Source: Perkinsus marinus ATCC 50983 (Eukaryota > Perkinsozoa > Perkinsida > Perkinsidae). From it: a stretch of 53,753 nt of DNA. The position numbers and the translations under genes were made by a program. The notes under the pieces are model-generated. The model made no database searches, was not told the origin of the DNA, and saw nothing but the letters and a program-made list of their open reading frames with translations. The stretch lies in assembly GCF_000006405.1 (NCBI RefSeq), contig NW_003208655.1, forward strand, positions 464,509-518,261. The letters are read 5' to 3'. Below, piece after piece: positions 10,528 to 21,589 of the stretch (position 1 is the stretch's first letter; the number at the start of each line of letters is the position of its first letter).

Positions 10528-12293
10528 TTAACAAAGCCAAGAGCACATGTGATTCAAAAACTTATGGGGCCGTTCCGTGATAGATATTAATACTTTCTTG
10601 AGACACAATATGACCACCACCTGGATGCCAACGCCCAAGAGACAAACCCAAGGCCCTGGTCTCGTCTGAAGACCCCCCTCGAACTCCCAGACAATTGTAA
10701 GGCATATTCCGTGGATGATAGATAGGCCTAGGCATAGCAGTCTGCAGGGCCACTTAGAGCGGTCTGAACTGCAGCCAAGCATGGCCGCTGTCCTATACAC
10801 GACGTAGAAAAGGATATGGAGGACAATCCGCAACGAAGTGACTGTGATTCCTGTGATTATACGACCAGTGAGAATCGTTATACATATCATCGGGAAGGCT
10901 GTTATCAGCGTTATTCTCAGGCTGTATTCATTGGCACCCCATTGGTTGCAGAGATCGGCAAAAAGTTTTCTCGCGGCACAGCAGAAGTTGTCAAAGTCGC
11001 CGTAGAGCCTCTCGATGTGTTGCATTATCATGATTCTGTCAACCTCGAGATAGCATTGCAACGACTCTCCATCGAACTTTGTAAGATCCTGTTGAAGCTT
11101 CAATCGCGCTTTGCCGTCGATGAACAGGCAGAAGTACCCCGTAACAAGAGAGAACACCAAGTCAATTAACCAGCCCGCTAAATAGGGTGAACCATCTAGA
11201 GCAATACGAAGAACCAGATATAGTTGCTGTAAGGACATTATACGTATTCGATTCTCGATGACAAGAAGAGGCCAAATCTCAACATTTCGGGAAGAGTCAG
11301 TTCTGAGGAAGCATGCCAGCTCGAATATACACCAAAGCCTCTCATTGTAATCTGAGCTCCAATAGATGACCAGTTTATCGGAAAGTCGAAGGTAGTCTCC
11401 AATGTGCTTTATTCCCTCGAGCTTCTTCACTTCGTCTTCTTGATGGATGCAAAACTGGTCAAAGAAGACCATAGTTCGATCCCAACACAGGAAACCACCA
11501 AGTAAATAGCCGAAGAACAAAGAGAACCACATGATAACCAGTATGAGGGGTGTTGGTAATTCATATAGGATCGAAATCCAAGCACACAGACCCACAAAGG
11601 CAAAAGCTTGCTTGCTGTTGTACCGTAAAGAAAAGCAAGCATACTTGACATATGGCGCTGTCGTCCACGAGTGACTTATGAATATATCCAACTGCTTCAC
11701 CCGTCTCGACCGCTCGAAAAGCTCATTTTTCCGACATCCTCTACCGTGTGCTTCCAGAGGCCAGTGACAAGCCAGGTCGCATGCAGCCACGCCTTTGAGT
11801 TCGAAAGTGTTCCCATTCTCCCCTATAGAGAATCCTCCCGAGGGCATCTCCCGATGGATCTGAAACCGTGGCGTTAGCCCCGAATGGAGTTGTTCACGAC
11901 TTAGAGTTGACATTAGTATTCCAGACTTATCTGCAGCACTCGAGGACCCCGGGAGAATCGACCGAACGCTACAGACAGAAATATAGAAAACATCAAGAGT
12001 CACGAACAAAATCATGTGAGCCCAGCAACGTGCCTTGGCTTGTCTGCTGAGATAGTGCGAGAGGAGAAATACCTGTCGAGAAATCTCTAACTCAACCTGT
12101 TCTCGAAGGGCTCCAATTTGGTATAAAAGGCAACCATGATGCTTCCGACAATCAGCAGGGCTTCAAAATACTCGCACAGAGTAGCCCTCTTTCCAGTGCC
12201 AGCCGGGGACAATCCCTCGACAGTCCTCAAGCACATCATCGTCATCAAGTCATTTGGGATGCTCCCACGTAGGTTGACATGACCAGGCAACAT
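10528..12293 (-). CDS. Multi-pass membrane protein with TIR-like domain
   Basis: Proposed exons are 12135-12293 and 10528-12072, giving 567 aa; the second exon alone is open for 514 codons, and the upstream exon and 61-62-nt intron are inferred. Two N-terminal hydrophobic segments (about 43-60 and 73-90) precede LDIFISHSW (181-189), which resembles the first strand of TIR domains. A hydrophobic hairpin follows (about 208-246), then FFDQFCIHQED (256-266), KHIGDYLRLSDKL and RLWCIFEL (298-305). Glu304 in the WC.FEL motif sits where catalytic Glu lies in NAD-cleaving TIR domains (S.WC..EL in plant TIRs). At least four more hydrophobic segments follow. From memory, similar FISHSW...CIHQ...RLWC.FEL proteins are numerous in dinoflagellates and Perkinsus. 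Enzymatic activity is inference. Confidence 0.75.
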
Positions 12294-13314
12294 ACAAACT
12301 CGCTATAAAACTCTTCCGATGAAGCCTTAGCTGAACATGCAGTCCCGACTAGATCGAAAACCACCGTAATCATCCGGCAGCGGTCCCTTCATCATGCCAC
12401 AGTCGTCTCCACACCCTCACTCTTAGCCGTTGAATTATCAGTCAGTTCCACAGCCCCTCCTGTCAAGACGATTCTGGTATTCCTCAGTACGATCGACACT
12501 ATAATGAGCTGCCATAAGCAATAGCTGGGCTATATAGTACTATACCAACCATTATAGCATATTTATAGCACTATATTGCTAATAGTGTATATACACTATA
12601 TTGCCCCCCTCTCAGCGACCATCCCCCTCACGTCGTGACGCTCATGCGACTTGTCCATCCCTTGAAAGTTACTTCATCATCAAAACATCCACAGTGCCTC
12701 TTATCGTTCTATTTTCTAAACACATCGCTACCACAGCACGTTGACCAATCTCATCACCGCTACAAGACCTTACACTACTGCTTCCGTACCCCCACATCGC
12801 TTACCCTGCGACCACGGCTTAATAATAGGGGTTACAATAGCTAAAGCCATCCACTCAACAAAGGTATCAACGACCGCTCTACTCAGTATCAACGTCAAAG
12901 GCAGATATCACGCCTCTGGATCATAACACCATCGCAGAATCGAGTGAAGTCCCAAAGCCTTCCCATAGAACAGCCTACCTCCTCAGAAATTCCTCCTCTG
13001 TTCCACATAAATCTCCCAAACCTCCTACAAACGACACATTCCCAGGGTATTAGAAATAGAAGAAAATCAGACCTACCTAATCGGCCCTGAGCGAACGACG
13101 GCTAAGTTATGACCCAAGCATTGCCAACGACTTTCCCCACGCCAATACCAACCCAATCTGAAGTGTGGTAGGAAACAACTATGGTATAGTCTACGGTCAA
13201 GCGTGATGCAACTGTGGCGACAACTACTACTACGAATAAACAAGTTTTATCGATACCAATATCGGTAGCATAATAAGGCGTATCTTTCCCTCACACGCAC
13301 AGCGAAGATTTCTT
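12294..13314. other. Spacer with short palindrome
   Basis: No gene supported. A perfect 18-bp palindrome, ATAGTGTATATACACTAT, lies at 12582-12599 in an AT-rich stretch with several TATAGCACTATAT words. It could be a replication or transcription feature, or chance. Confidence 0.4.
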
Positions 13315-14472
13315 CTAAACCATTCGAGACAATCTGTCCAGCTGCCGTTCTGGACTCTCCTCCGCTTTATCTGGCGACGGCAACTTCCGATGGCTCGCCA
13401 CAGTCTCCATGTCGACTCCTCCGATAGATCCGTCACCATCATCGCCCACTCCAACTGCTGAATACCCTTCCTTTTTCTTCGCCTTAGAATTTGCAATCTT
13501 CAATCGGGAATACCATATCACTGCCGAAGTACAAGTCGCAATACCCGCCCAGTTGAGACCACTCAGAGAATTTCCGAAGATATAACAGGACACGGCAATG
13601 ACAACTACCCTCTTCAAACCATTAAGAACCGAGTGACTCACTGGTGACAGTACATGCAGCACTGATAGTGAGCTCAGATGCTGTGTCACCATCACAATAG
13701 AGTACACGCCTAACGCCAGTGCCGTCCATGGGTCCAAGGGGTTGCCAATACTCCCGTCAGCAATCTTGGGGACGTCTCGAATCAGCCACACTGGAAAAAA
13801 GATGCAAGCAGCGACCGTTCGGGACACCGAGAAGATCATGCTCTTACTGATCTCTCGATCATTACGCCATATTTTCTTCATGTTGATACCATTTACAGCT
13901 GTGCAGACCGTACCACATAGAGCTAGTACTATCCCAGCCAGTGTAGAGGGCTCCAGCTGATCAGTAACCGCAGCTGCACTGCCCTTCAAGGTGCCCATCA
14001 CCACCCCTACTACTATCAGGACAAGGGCAAAGGCCATTTGAGAGGTTATGTGTTCTCTCAAAATTACCCCGGATAAAACGGCCGACATCAGCGGTTGAGT
14101 TGCCTTGGCTGTATGAATTGTCGAAACGTGAGCATAAGTTAGTGAAATACGATGGAGTAGAGACCCCCCCGTGGCGAATATAGAAATAATCAACAACGCC
14201 TTCCAATAGTCGCGATAAATCTGTCGAGATTGAGCGTCTCTCTTGAGGAGAATTAAAGCTGGTACCGCATCTACCATGGTCAACGTCAATGGCGAGACTT
14301 TATAAAGAGATACGAGCCTCTTACAAAACGTATTGGAGAAGGTAGCTGCTGTGTACCACATCAAAACCATCAGAGTTGTCTTTACCGTCTGAGACTCTAT
14401 AGTGACCAGCGGCAGACGCACTCTAATACACTGTTGAAGGGGGGAGTATCGATTCCACCATTTATGATCCAT
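13315..14472 (-). CDS. Triose-phosphate-translocator family transporter
   Basis: Intronless, 385 aa from the ATG at 14470-14472; the frame is open a little further upstream without another ATG. It has about ten hydrophobic segments and the pattern of the drug/metabolite-transporter TPT branch: WYTAATFSNTFCKRL in the first helix, TIHTAKATQPLMSAVLSGV in the first repeat, and the second-repeat hallmark SPVSHSVLNGLKRVVVI followed by NWAGIATCTSAVIWYSRLK. The SHS...K.KR region is the substrate-binding signature of plastid phosphate/sugar-phosphate antiporters. The C-terminal tail after about residue 325 is soluble, Gly/Asp-rich then charged. No bipartite plastid leader is obvious, so the membrane could be plastid-like or Golgi. 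Two MITE copies sit just upstream. Confidence 0.9.
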   Translation of the reverse strand: MDHKWWNRYSPLQQCIRVRLPLVTIESQTVKTTLMVLMWYTAATFSNTFCKRLVSLYKVSPLTLTMVDAVPALILLKRDAQSRQIYRDYWKALLIISIFATGGSLLHRISLTYAHVSTIHTAKATQPLMSAVLSGVILREHITSQMAFALVLIVVGVVMGTLKGSAAAVTDQLEPSTLAGIVLALCGTVCTAVNGINMKKIWRNDREISKSMIFSVSRTVAACIFFPVWLIRDVPKIADGSIGNPLDPWTALALGVYSIVMVTQHLSSLSVLHVLSPVSHSVLNGLKRVVVIAVSCYIFGNSLSGLNWAGIATCTSAVIWYSRLKIANSKAKKKEGYSAVGVGDDGDGSIGGVDMETVASHRKLPSPDKAEESPERQLDRLSRMV

Positions 14473-14525
14473 TCGACGAACAAAACTACTGAAAAACAAC
14501 AAGTATCGAGTAACCCTTTTATCGT

Positions 14526-14670
14526 CAGTGTTGGAGGAATATATTCCTCACTAATTGCAAAAGTTCACATACGAATTCGGGTAAAATGTACAGAAACAAT
14601 AAAAAATTCCCAAAGTTTCCATATTGTCACCAACAAACGTAGATGCATATGTGCATACTTTCTTACACTG
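14526..14670 (+). mobile_element. MITE-A copy 1
   Basis: 145-bp element starting CAGTGTTGGAGGAATAT and ending TTTCTTACACTG, so both ends read CAGTGT inward. The interior has the family words TCCTCACTAATT, TGTACAGAAAC, AATTCCC and TTGTCACCAACA. It lies 54 bp upstream of the TPT start codon. No clear target-site duplication. Confidence 0.75.
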
Positions 14671-14825
14671 CTTACGTACGGTCATTGTCATGACTAATCA
14701 AACCATGATAGTGCCAAGCTGAAGTTCGCGACTGGGTGACAAGGCGAACAGGCTTCGGTCATGCTTCAATCCCTTGGACAGGTTTCTCAACAAAAGCAAC
14801 CGAGTTTATCAACAGCATGTATAAC

Positions 14826-14990
14826 AAGTATATGTTCACTTTCCCCAGCTGAGCTCAGGAGTTTCTAAAGCAACGTGAAGAGAATTCATACATGAATTTA
14901 GGTAGGTATGTGCAGAAACCGACGAGAATATCCTCTCAATGTAGAGAGAGAGGATGTACACATGTAGCTGACCAGGAATATGTCTCTCCA
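14826..14990 (+). mobile_element. MITE-A copy 2 (diverged)
   Basis: Has TATATGTTCACTTTCC, CAGCTGAGCTCAGGAGTTTC, GTGCAGAAACCGACGAGAAT and CACATGTAGCTGACCA in family order. The terminal CAGTG repeats are eroded. Confidence 0.6.
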
Positions 14991-16071
14991 GACTGATGAT
15001 GGTGTATACTGCTATCTACAGCAGAGGCTCGTCACTGAGCTCCACATCACACAACGTCTCAGCCTAGGGATTAGTCTTCGCCACAAGAGATGCTTCCTAT
15101 CACACATCTACTTGCATGCAGGGAAGACGTGGTTCTTCTGTGGATTGTCGGATATCTACCCTTTTTTGATGGTATTTCGGCATTGTTAGAGACAACAGGG
15201 ATAGTATTTACAATGGACGTTAACATCGCGTTAGACCACTTCGTTCGTGCTTCTGCTGGTGGGCTGCTGGGTACCGCTTTTACCCTTTCTTCGAATCAGT
15301 CCTCGAACGACGTATCGCAGAGACACTCTCTTCACCCACGGTTGAAATTCACCCACAACATTATCTCACGACGGCTTCCATACCTCATTGGAGATGAGTA
15401 AAGCATTTCAATTTGTTATTTCGGTAGTAGTAGTAATAGGCTCAGTAATGGCAAAGGTTGGCATCATCGTTTTCAGCCAAGCGTTCATAGAAAAATAATA
15501 ATCATCATCGCCTTTTATCGTTTTAATCAGTTTAAAATACTGTCAATGAAGGTATCAACACTCCACCACTATTTATAGTAGTAGTCTGCTGTCCCTATCT
15601 AAATGATTATCATCATATTATCATTAGATTGTTCGAGTGTTTTTCGGCACCACCAAAGTAACAATATATTACAAGTGTGGCTTCCTAACCACGATAGTAC
15701 TTTTGGCTACCTCTGGAAGGCCTTTTCAAAACGATCATAAGCGTCTCAGCCGTGGCAAGGTAGCCTTAAACATTAAATAAGCAAACAACTACATCCTTAA
15801 CTGGCGGATAACAGCTTAGCTATAAAATCGATTAGAATGGCGAGCGAGAAACTTGTTTAAGAAGCGCGCGCCCTAATCGCCATTTTGAATACGTAAGTCC
15901 TAGGAGAAAAGATCAAAGTGAGATGATCATCACTGCTGCTCGCAAACTCGTAATAATGCTGGCGGTCCCTACTAAGAGTAGGCTATGTCGACTCCTTATC
16001 AGGTCCATACGAGTCGCCCCGCTGTGGCCAATACGGCAAGGCGAACTTTCTTCAGTCGCTCTCGTCAGAGG
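14991..16071. other. Spacer
   Basis: No supported gene. Some frames of 60-100 codons exist but have no splice or family support. AT-rich between about 15400 and 15900. Confidence 0.4.
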
Positions 16072-16368
16072 ATGGCCCACAACCTCGAGGATCACTTCGA
16101 TCTGGCTGAATACATGATGAAGTGATTAGCCACCATCAAAATGATTTTGCACTTTTTCTATCAGAATGCACAACCCCATGTCGGAGTATCTCTACTGGAT
16201 CGCTGGCTTCGTCAGTGGCCTCCACGGCATTCTACCCTTACTACATTCTAACTACTACTTCAGCGGTATGTTCTTGCCAAGGGATAACGGTAAGTCCCCC
16301 CTTCCCTTAACAGTACACTTGTATGTGTCTTGTCAGACAACACCCAGCTGTGTGATGACTCTTGGTAG
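16072..16368 (+). CDS. Small hydrophobic protein, 68 aa
   Basis: Exons 16072-16121, 16165-16289 and 16337-16368 join in phase across introns of 43 and 47 nt. Start is the ATG at 16072-16074, stop TAG at 16366-16368. The N-terminus is acidic (MAHNLEDHFDLAEYMMK). One hydrophobic span follows (YLYWIAGFVSGLHGILPLL), then SGMFLPRDN and an acidic tail (DNTQLCDDSW). It is a predicted single-pass membrane protein. It lies on the same strand about 230 bp upstream of MRT4. I do not recognise the family. A longer upstream 5' part cannot be excluded, since a pyrimidine-rich acceptor-like site lies before the ATG. Confidence 0.55.
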
Positions 16369-16597
16369 ATGGCGATGATCATGATGATTACTTTTCGTAC
16401 AGCACACACAGAGGCGCTTAGCCTCTGTCCGTTGATGATAATGCCCATCGTATTACTACCTCTATTGTCACCATATCACTAGAATCTGCTCAGGGCATGT
16501 TTTTGAAACTATTTATTTCATCGTGTTGCGTTAGAAGTGCATATGATCGATTCCTCCTGCTCTTCCTCGTCAGCGGTTGGTCGTCGTTGCTCATCAA

Positions 16598-18052
16598 ATG
16601 CCCAAGTCTAAGCGTAACCAAGTCGTTAACCTCACTAAGGTCACCAAGCGTCAGACTCGAGTTAAGAAGGATAAAGCCATTGAGGAGATCCGGGAATGCC
16701 TCGAAAAGTTCAGGTAATATCAACTATCGTATGCTATCGTTATTATCGAGAACGATATACTCCTACTACCTTGTCACCAGCGTTGGTGATGGTTACACAA
16801 CATCACTTCAAATGATGACTTCCGTCTTCCCTCATTTTCCTCATCGTTTCCCTGGTTTACCGTTATATCATGTTCATAGATTCGCCTACGTCCTGAAGCT
16901 GGAGAATCAGCGCAACAACCTCTTGAAGGGCCTCAGAGATGATCTTAAACCTGGTGCGTTATCCTGCCTGTATCACCACAGCTCACTCTGTCACTCAGGC
17001 CGATTATTCTGCGGGAGGAATAAGGTCATGCAAGTTGCCTTGGGAGTGGACCCGGAGTCGGAGTGCCAAGAAGGTGAATTCTCCAGCCTTTCATCATCAC
17101 CATTATTATTATTATCAAAGTTTGATGAGACAATATAGCATACGGACTTCTCCTCGGAAGGAACTTGTAGTTTTCCCACTGCCCCTTTAGATGTTGTTTC
17201 AGGCATCCATGCTTTATCCGAGCATATCAGTGGTGAAGTCGGCCTGCTGTTAACCGACATGACCGCTGATCAGCTCTCAGTAGGGGACTCTACCATCGAA
17301 TAGGCCTCTGTCACCCTCTTCATTTTCAGGATATCTTGGTTAACCACGAGCAGTCCAACTTCGCCAGAAGTGGATGTGTGTCTACTGCCGATATCACTTT
17401 GGTGAGGAACCAACAGCCCGCCCTTCTCACATGGGTTATTCATCAGGAGGCTGGCGACGATGCTCTGTCGCGCTTTCCTCACAGTCAAGAGCCCTTCCTG
17501 CGTAAACTCGGCCTACCGACTCTTCTCGTTAACGGCAAGATCCGTTTAATGGGTGATTATGAAGTGTGCAAAACTGGCAAGGTAGGCAGTGTAGCGTTTT
17601 CTCAACCTATAGGGCGTGCGTTCGATTCCTGCATCCTTCACCAGGGATTCATCCACCAGGGATTTGAGAATTAACGGGCAAAATGGTGTTTCTAAAGTGA
17701 TGACATTTACATAGGTAACTGATTGAAGAATGTGTTCCTAGTTATGTGGGAACTTAAAATTGAGTTCGACCCGGGAACATTATAGATTCTTAGATGATTA
17801 TGTGTCCTCTACAGGCATTGACTCCAGAACAGTGTCAACTAGTGAAGCTCCTCGGCATACCCATGGCGATCTTCCGTGTTACGATCATCGCTCAATGGTC
17901 CAAAGAGGACAGCCAATGTACTACAACCTATCACGCCTCCCGTTGTGTATTCATTAATAAAAGGTACCATCTACGAGGAGCAGCAGGAAGGAGGCATGGA
18001 GGTTGACGATGCTCTATCCGCTCCTCCACCAGTAGAGACAGTAGCTGCCTAA
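16598..18052 (+). CDS. MRT4: mRNA turnover protein 4 (ribosome assembly factor)
   Basis: Eight exons (16598-16713, 16880-16953, 16999-17073, 17191-17279, 17330-17401, 17447-17581, 17815-17917, 17964-18052) give 250 aa, close to yeast and human MRT4. The start [18 protein letters not shown] is the family N-terminus. [11 protein letters not shown] matches the GKxKVMxxALG block, [10 protein letters not shown] the GLLFT block, and [15 protein letters not shown], then MGDYEVCK, the C-terminal hallmark; the tail is acidic. MRT4 is a nuclear paralogue of ribosomal stalk protein P0 that holds the P0 site on pre-60S particles. It lacks the P0 C-terminal stalk-binding region, as expected. The sixth intron (233 nt) holds two tRNA-T-arm-like words. 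Confidence 0.93.
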
Positions 18053-18462
18053 TACGCTGTCCCTCCCACGTCCTTACTGTTACTACGTTGTTGTATATTA
18101 TCGGGCAGTGATGATGTAACCACCCATCCACCCGATGATCACCGCTTTCTACACAGGACTAGTTTGGTTGAAGTTATTCCCTCCGTTGAACCGACGCGCG
18201 AGACGCTAACATGTCGGATATGATTTCCCAGTATTCACTCTTTAGCAGGTTGGTGGAGATATGTACACCATAACGCATGAATAATCAACTCTCGTATAAG
18301 CCTCAGTCACCATAGTAGTACAAAGCAGACCATCTCGCCTATGACGTATCTCACCCGATGAATTCTGAACAGACTCCCCCTAGTGGATGTTCGCCTCTCC
18401 GGGTCCCCATATAAACCCTTCACGAATCGCTCCTACATTCTTACTGTAACTTCATCCTCCTC

Positions 18463-18519
<57 letters not shown>

Positions 18520-18640
18520 GACTGTTCTGACAACTCGAATACTCACGGCCATCAGAAAGAAAACTCAGAAAAAACTCATAGACGGCCATCATCGACATGA
18601 GTGAAAGCGGTAGTACCACAAGGGGAACATCCCATATTCA
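18053..18640. other. Spacer between convergent genes
   Basis: Intergenic DNA between the MRT4 stop (plus) and the lumazine synthase stop (minus). Contains the CTA microsatellite at 18463-18519. Nothing else seen. Confidence 0.5.
18463..18519. repeat. (CTA)n microsatellite
   Basis: About 19 uninterrupted CTA units. Confidence 0.97.
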
Positions 18641-19322
18641 CTATTGGTACTTCTGCATAACGTTGCACTGACGAACAGCCGTCTTTGCCCACTCCCTCGC
18701 CTCGTTACCATGGACCTATCAGGGGCTCAAATCTTCCGATTTCATTTCCTTCCTAGTCCACTACAGAGTCGGCTAACATGCCACATCGAGCCTCAGCCTG
18801 CTCTTCGTTCAATACAGTGAGGACTCCGTAGATGACCGGTTTCTTATGGTCAAGGCCCAGGCGCATCAGAGCGTGAGTAACCGCCTCTGAGATGTACCTA
18901 TGGAGCGGTATTGAAATGATCGATGAGAACAGCCTGTTGGGTCCTACTCGAAATGCATAGTCTCCCCTTTGATCAAACAACCTAGAGCGATGACGGCATC
19001 AACGTTGGTCTTCTCCAACAACAACTGCACTGCGAAGGGGACTTCATACGATCCCGCCACGTATCTGCTGCGATGAGGCCAAGGTGTGGTATTCAATTCC
19101 AACTACTCTGTGATAATGTCTTCCTTTTTCACACCGCTTGCAAGCAGGACCTCCACAGCGCCCTCTTCTAACAGCTCCACCACTTTAGCATTCCAAGAGG
19201 CCCTCACGATGCCTGCCATAAATCAATACCACTCCACGAACAAAACCCTACCCACCTATTCTCAACCCGCGACCGTCAACTTCTCCAGGGAGGGAAAACC
19301 CACGGATGGACTCGTCAGTCAT
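18641..19322 (-). CDS. ribH: 6,7-dimethyl-8-ribityllumazine synthase
   Basis: Exons 19256-19322, 19107-19212, 18948-19067, 18765-18897 and 18641-18715 give 166 aa, in phase across introns of 39-50 nt. The enzyme joins the dihydroxybutanone phosphate and ribityl-pyrimidine precursors in the penultimate riboflavin step. Family motifs are all present: [14 protein letters not shown], then [28 protein letters not shown] (the His in MHFE matches the catalytic His of TxHxxY), [19 protein letters not shown] and the C-terminal [14 protein letters not shown], equivalent to the HGEDWGxAAVEM block. The start at MTDESIRGF leaves no room for an N-terminal targeting leader, so the enzyme is likely cytosolic. 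It follows riboflavin synthase on the same strand with a 173-bp gap. Confidence 0.94.
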
Positions 19323-19495
19323 TGTAATGGAAAAAACTGCAAATCGGCGATCCTTTTCCAACAAAAGTTAAAGTTCATTCTTCTCGGCAGACCCCGCCAC
19401 CAACGATTCAGAGAGGAACTCAATCGAACACTAAACGTCCATGGCTGAAACTCACATTCGAATCGTGTGTGAAGAGAGAAAGGAGTGGTAGGACC

Positions 19496-20575
19496 TTACC
19501 TCCTGGCCAGGAACCCTCCTACTAGTCCCCCCACCAATGCCGCCAGGAAGGCCGTACCAACAATAAGAGGCTGCATGCCGGTGACGACGCCTCCCCCTTG
19601 TGCAGCAGTCACGTATTTCGCCATGCAATCGACCTCAAGATTGACTCGAGCTCCAACAGGCTTATGGGGGAGGGTAATCATGGACTGTGTGTGAGGCACT
19701 AGCATTATGGTGAAAGTGCAGTTCTTCGGAGACACCTCACAGACGGTCAAGGAAACACCTGCAAGAGACGGGCACTACCCCTACTACGTAGACTACCATA
19801 CTACTAACTCTCCATCTGAAAATACTTTCTACTGTGGAGTTCCAAGGAAGGGAAGACGCTTTGAAACATTCCATAACACGGAAGTCTATTGCATATCTCC
19901 GTGAAGATTGATACCCTCATCGACAGCGCACGCCTTGCGATGTGAGCCCTACCCCATTACCATCAATAGCAATGAAACCCTTGGACACGATATAAGACGG
20001 CAAGACCTCAGGAAAGGCTCGTATTCTCACCTATACTCCGCAACTATCACCAAGGAAGGACACAGCTGACTCACTCGAAGACTCTCCCCATCCTTCCACT
20101 TCTCCTCAATCACACCAGTACCGTCTACATGCCCCTGCACGGCATGCCCCGAGTTCCTTCCATCAGCTGCAAGTGCTCTCTCTATATTCACCTACATATC
20201 ACCATCGGGGTGAGGGAGGTGGAAGACCTGTCAGACCTTGGACCCGGGCGTAAGGCCGCCTAGGGTAGTCTTCATGAGGGTTTCAGGACTGATACCCACA
20301 GTGAAAACATCGGTGTTGATTTCCGTGACGGTAAGGCAGACCCCTTCGACTGCTATAGAGCAGCCAATATACGCATCACTGCAAGCCACTCTACTGCGTA
20401 TCTGCAATGGAACTGATCGAACTACTTCAATCGACAGCTTCTCAAAATACCGGGTATTGACTTCAATGCGAACAGCCCCTACCTCTACAATGATACCATG
20501 CGAGGGCTTATTCTTGACCATAGGCCTCACACCAACGACTTCACCCACACCCTCGACTATACCACTGAAGACCAT
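19496..20575 (-). CDS. ribE: Riboflavin synthase (alpha) with C-terminal membrane tail
   Basis: Exons 20237-20575, 20075-20191, 19961-20030 and 19496-19758 give 262 aa; all junctions are in phase. It catalyses dismutation of two lumazines to riboflavin. The two-lobe barrel repeat is clear: MVFSGIVEGVGEV and VEGVCLTVTEI (lobe 1), GHAVQGHVDGTG at the junction, then KGFIAIDGVSLTVCEVSP and PVGARVNLEVDCMAKYV (lobe 2). Bacterial enzymes end in a charged linker after the EVDxxAKY-like block. Here residues 239-262 form a hydrophobic Gly/Ala/Leu segment (LIVGTAFLAALVGGLVGGF) ending in LARR. That predicts a tail anchor. The enzyme is normally soluble and trimeric, so this is unusual. Confidence 0.93.
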
Positions 20576-20874
20576 TGAGATCGTACAAAATACTAAAGCC
20601 TCGGAATTATCATCCATGAGAGTTATATGGGCTGCAACTACACATTTCCTCAAACGCGGAGTGAAATTCAAAAATATCGTTTACAAACTCCAAGTGGGAT
20701 GGATAGGGCATAGACCCTCCAACTTCAATGCTTTAGTGAAAACAATTCCAAATTTTTTGGAAATTCAGTTTGGACGCATACGTCCCGCATAGTTCCGCCA
20801 CAACAAAATATGACAGTGTATTGACCCACGTGAACTAGAGGGGAATTCACCAATGGCTAACTGGTGTGGTGCCA
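20576..20874. other. Short spacer
   Basis: Upstream of riboflavin synthase. Nothing recognised. Confidence 0.4.
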
Positions 20875-21148
20875 CTACATTGACATCAACTGCTCAGGAT
20901 CACACTCATTAAAAATCGGCGGTATCTCAGCATGGGTGGGGGTGCCGTCCTTTATATGATTCACGAACCACCCATATCGTTCAACATGCGCAATGCCACA
21001 ACGAAAGAGCTTGTGTGGGCATACTACAGTCTCATTGCAGTACTTCTTGTGGTAGATTGTGCGGAGTGTTCGGTAATCGGCCACATGTTGCTTTTCCCAA
21101 CCTCATATTAACGTATCTCACGACAGCGCGTTGTTCGAGATCGACCTG
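20875..21148 (-). CDS. Possible small Cys-containing protein, C-terminal part
   Basis: The segment 20875-21045 is open in a protein-like frame ending at TAG (20875-20877). It contains KYCNETVVCPHKLFRCG, then AHVERYGWFVNHIKDGTP and IPPIFNECDPEQLMSM. A short upstream exon (21122-21148, VDLEQRAV) would join in phase 0 through a GTGAGA donor. No ATG start was found, so further 5' exons are likely. Family unknown. It sits between the minus-strand and plus-strand riboflavin genes. Confidence 0.4.
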
Positions 21149-21589
21149 CTGCAGCCAGGAAAGTAAAAGAATCGTCTTCCGTCCGGAAGTTTTAATCGCT
21201 CATCAGTGATCAGTTAACACACAGTATGTCGGGTCATCAGACAGACACACACTATTGCAAGCTTCTTTAATGAGACTAACAACGTGGTAGAAAGCAAACC
21301 TTTTTAGTTCGCTGAAGTACCTCTTCAACCAGTCCATATCCACACGGTCAACTTCTATCCATCACTGCCAGAATAACTCTCATGTAACACATAGAAAAAC
21401 CACGTGAACTGCAAAGAGAGAGCACGTTCTCACAAAATCGATGATGGGATGAGAAACGTGGCAAGCCCAAGACGGCGACTTCACAGAGAACAGCACATGT
21501 TGCAAAAACACCTTCATTCTGCAAACGACATTACACAATTACATCGATCTCATAGATCGTGACAATATCATATAGCGGTTTATTTTATA
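21149..21589. other. Spacer upstream of ribD
   Basis: No gene recognised. It must hold the ribD promoter. Any missing 5' exons of the minus-strand gene at 20875 would also lie here. Confidence 0.35.

Noticed and set aside
18753-18980. Lumazine synthase ending at the first in-frame stop after GMLADSVVD
   Set aside because: The family's C-terminal HGxxW block is encoded just downstream (18641-18715) and joins in phase through a good intron, so the early stop lies in the intron.
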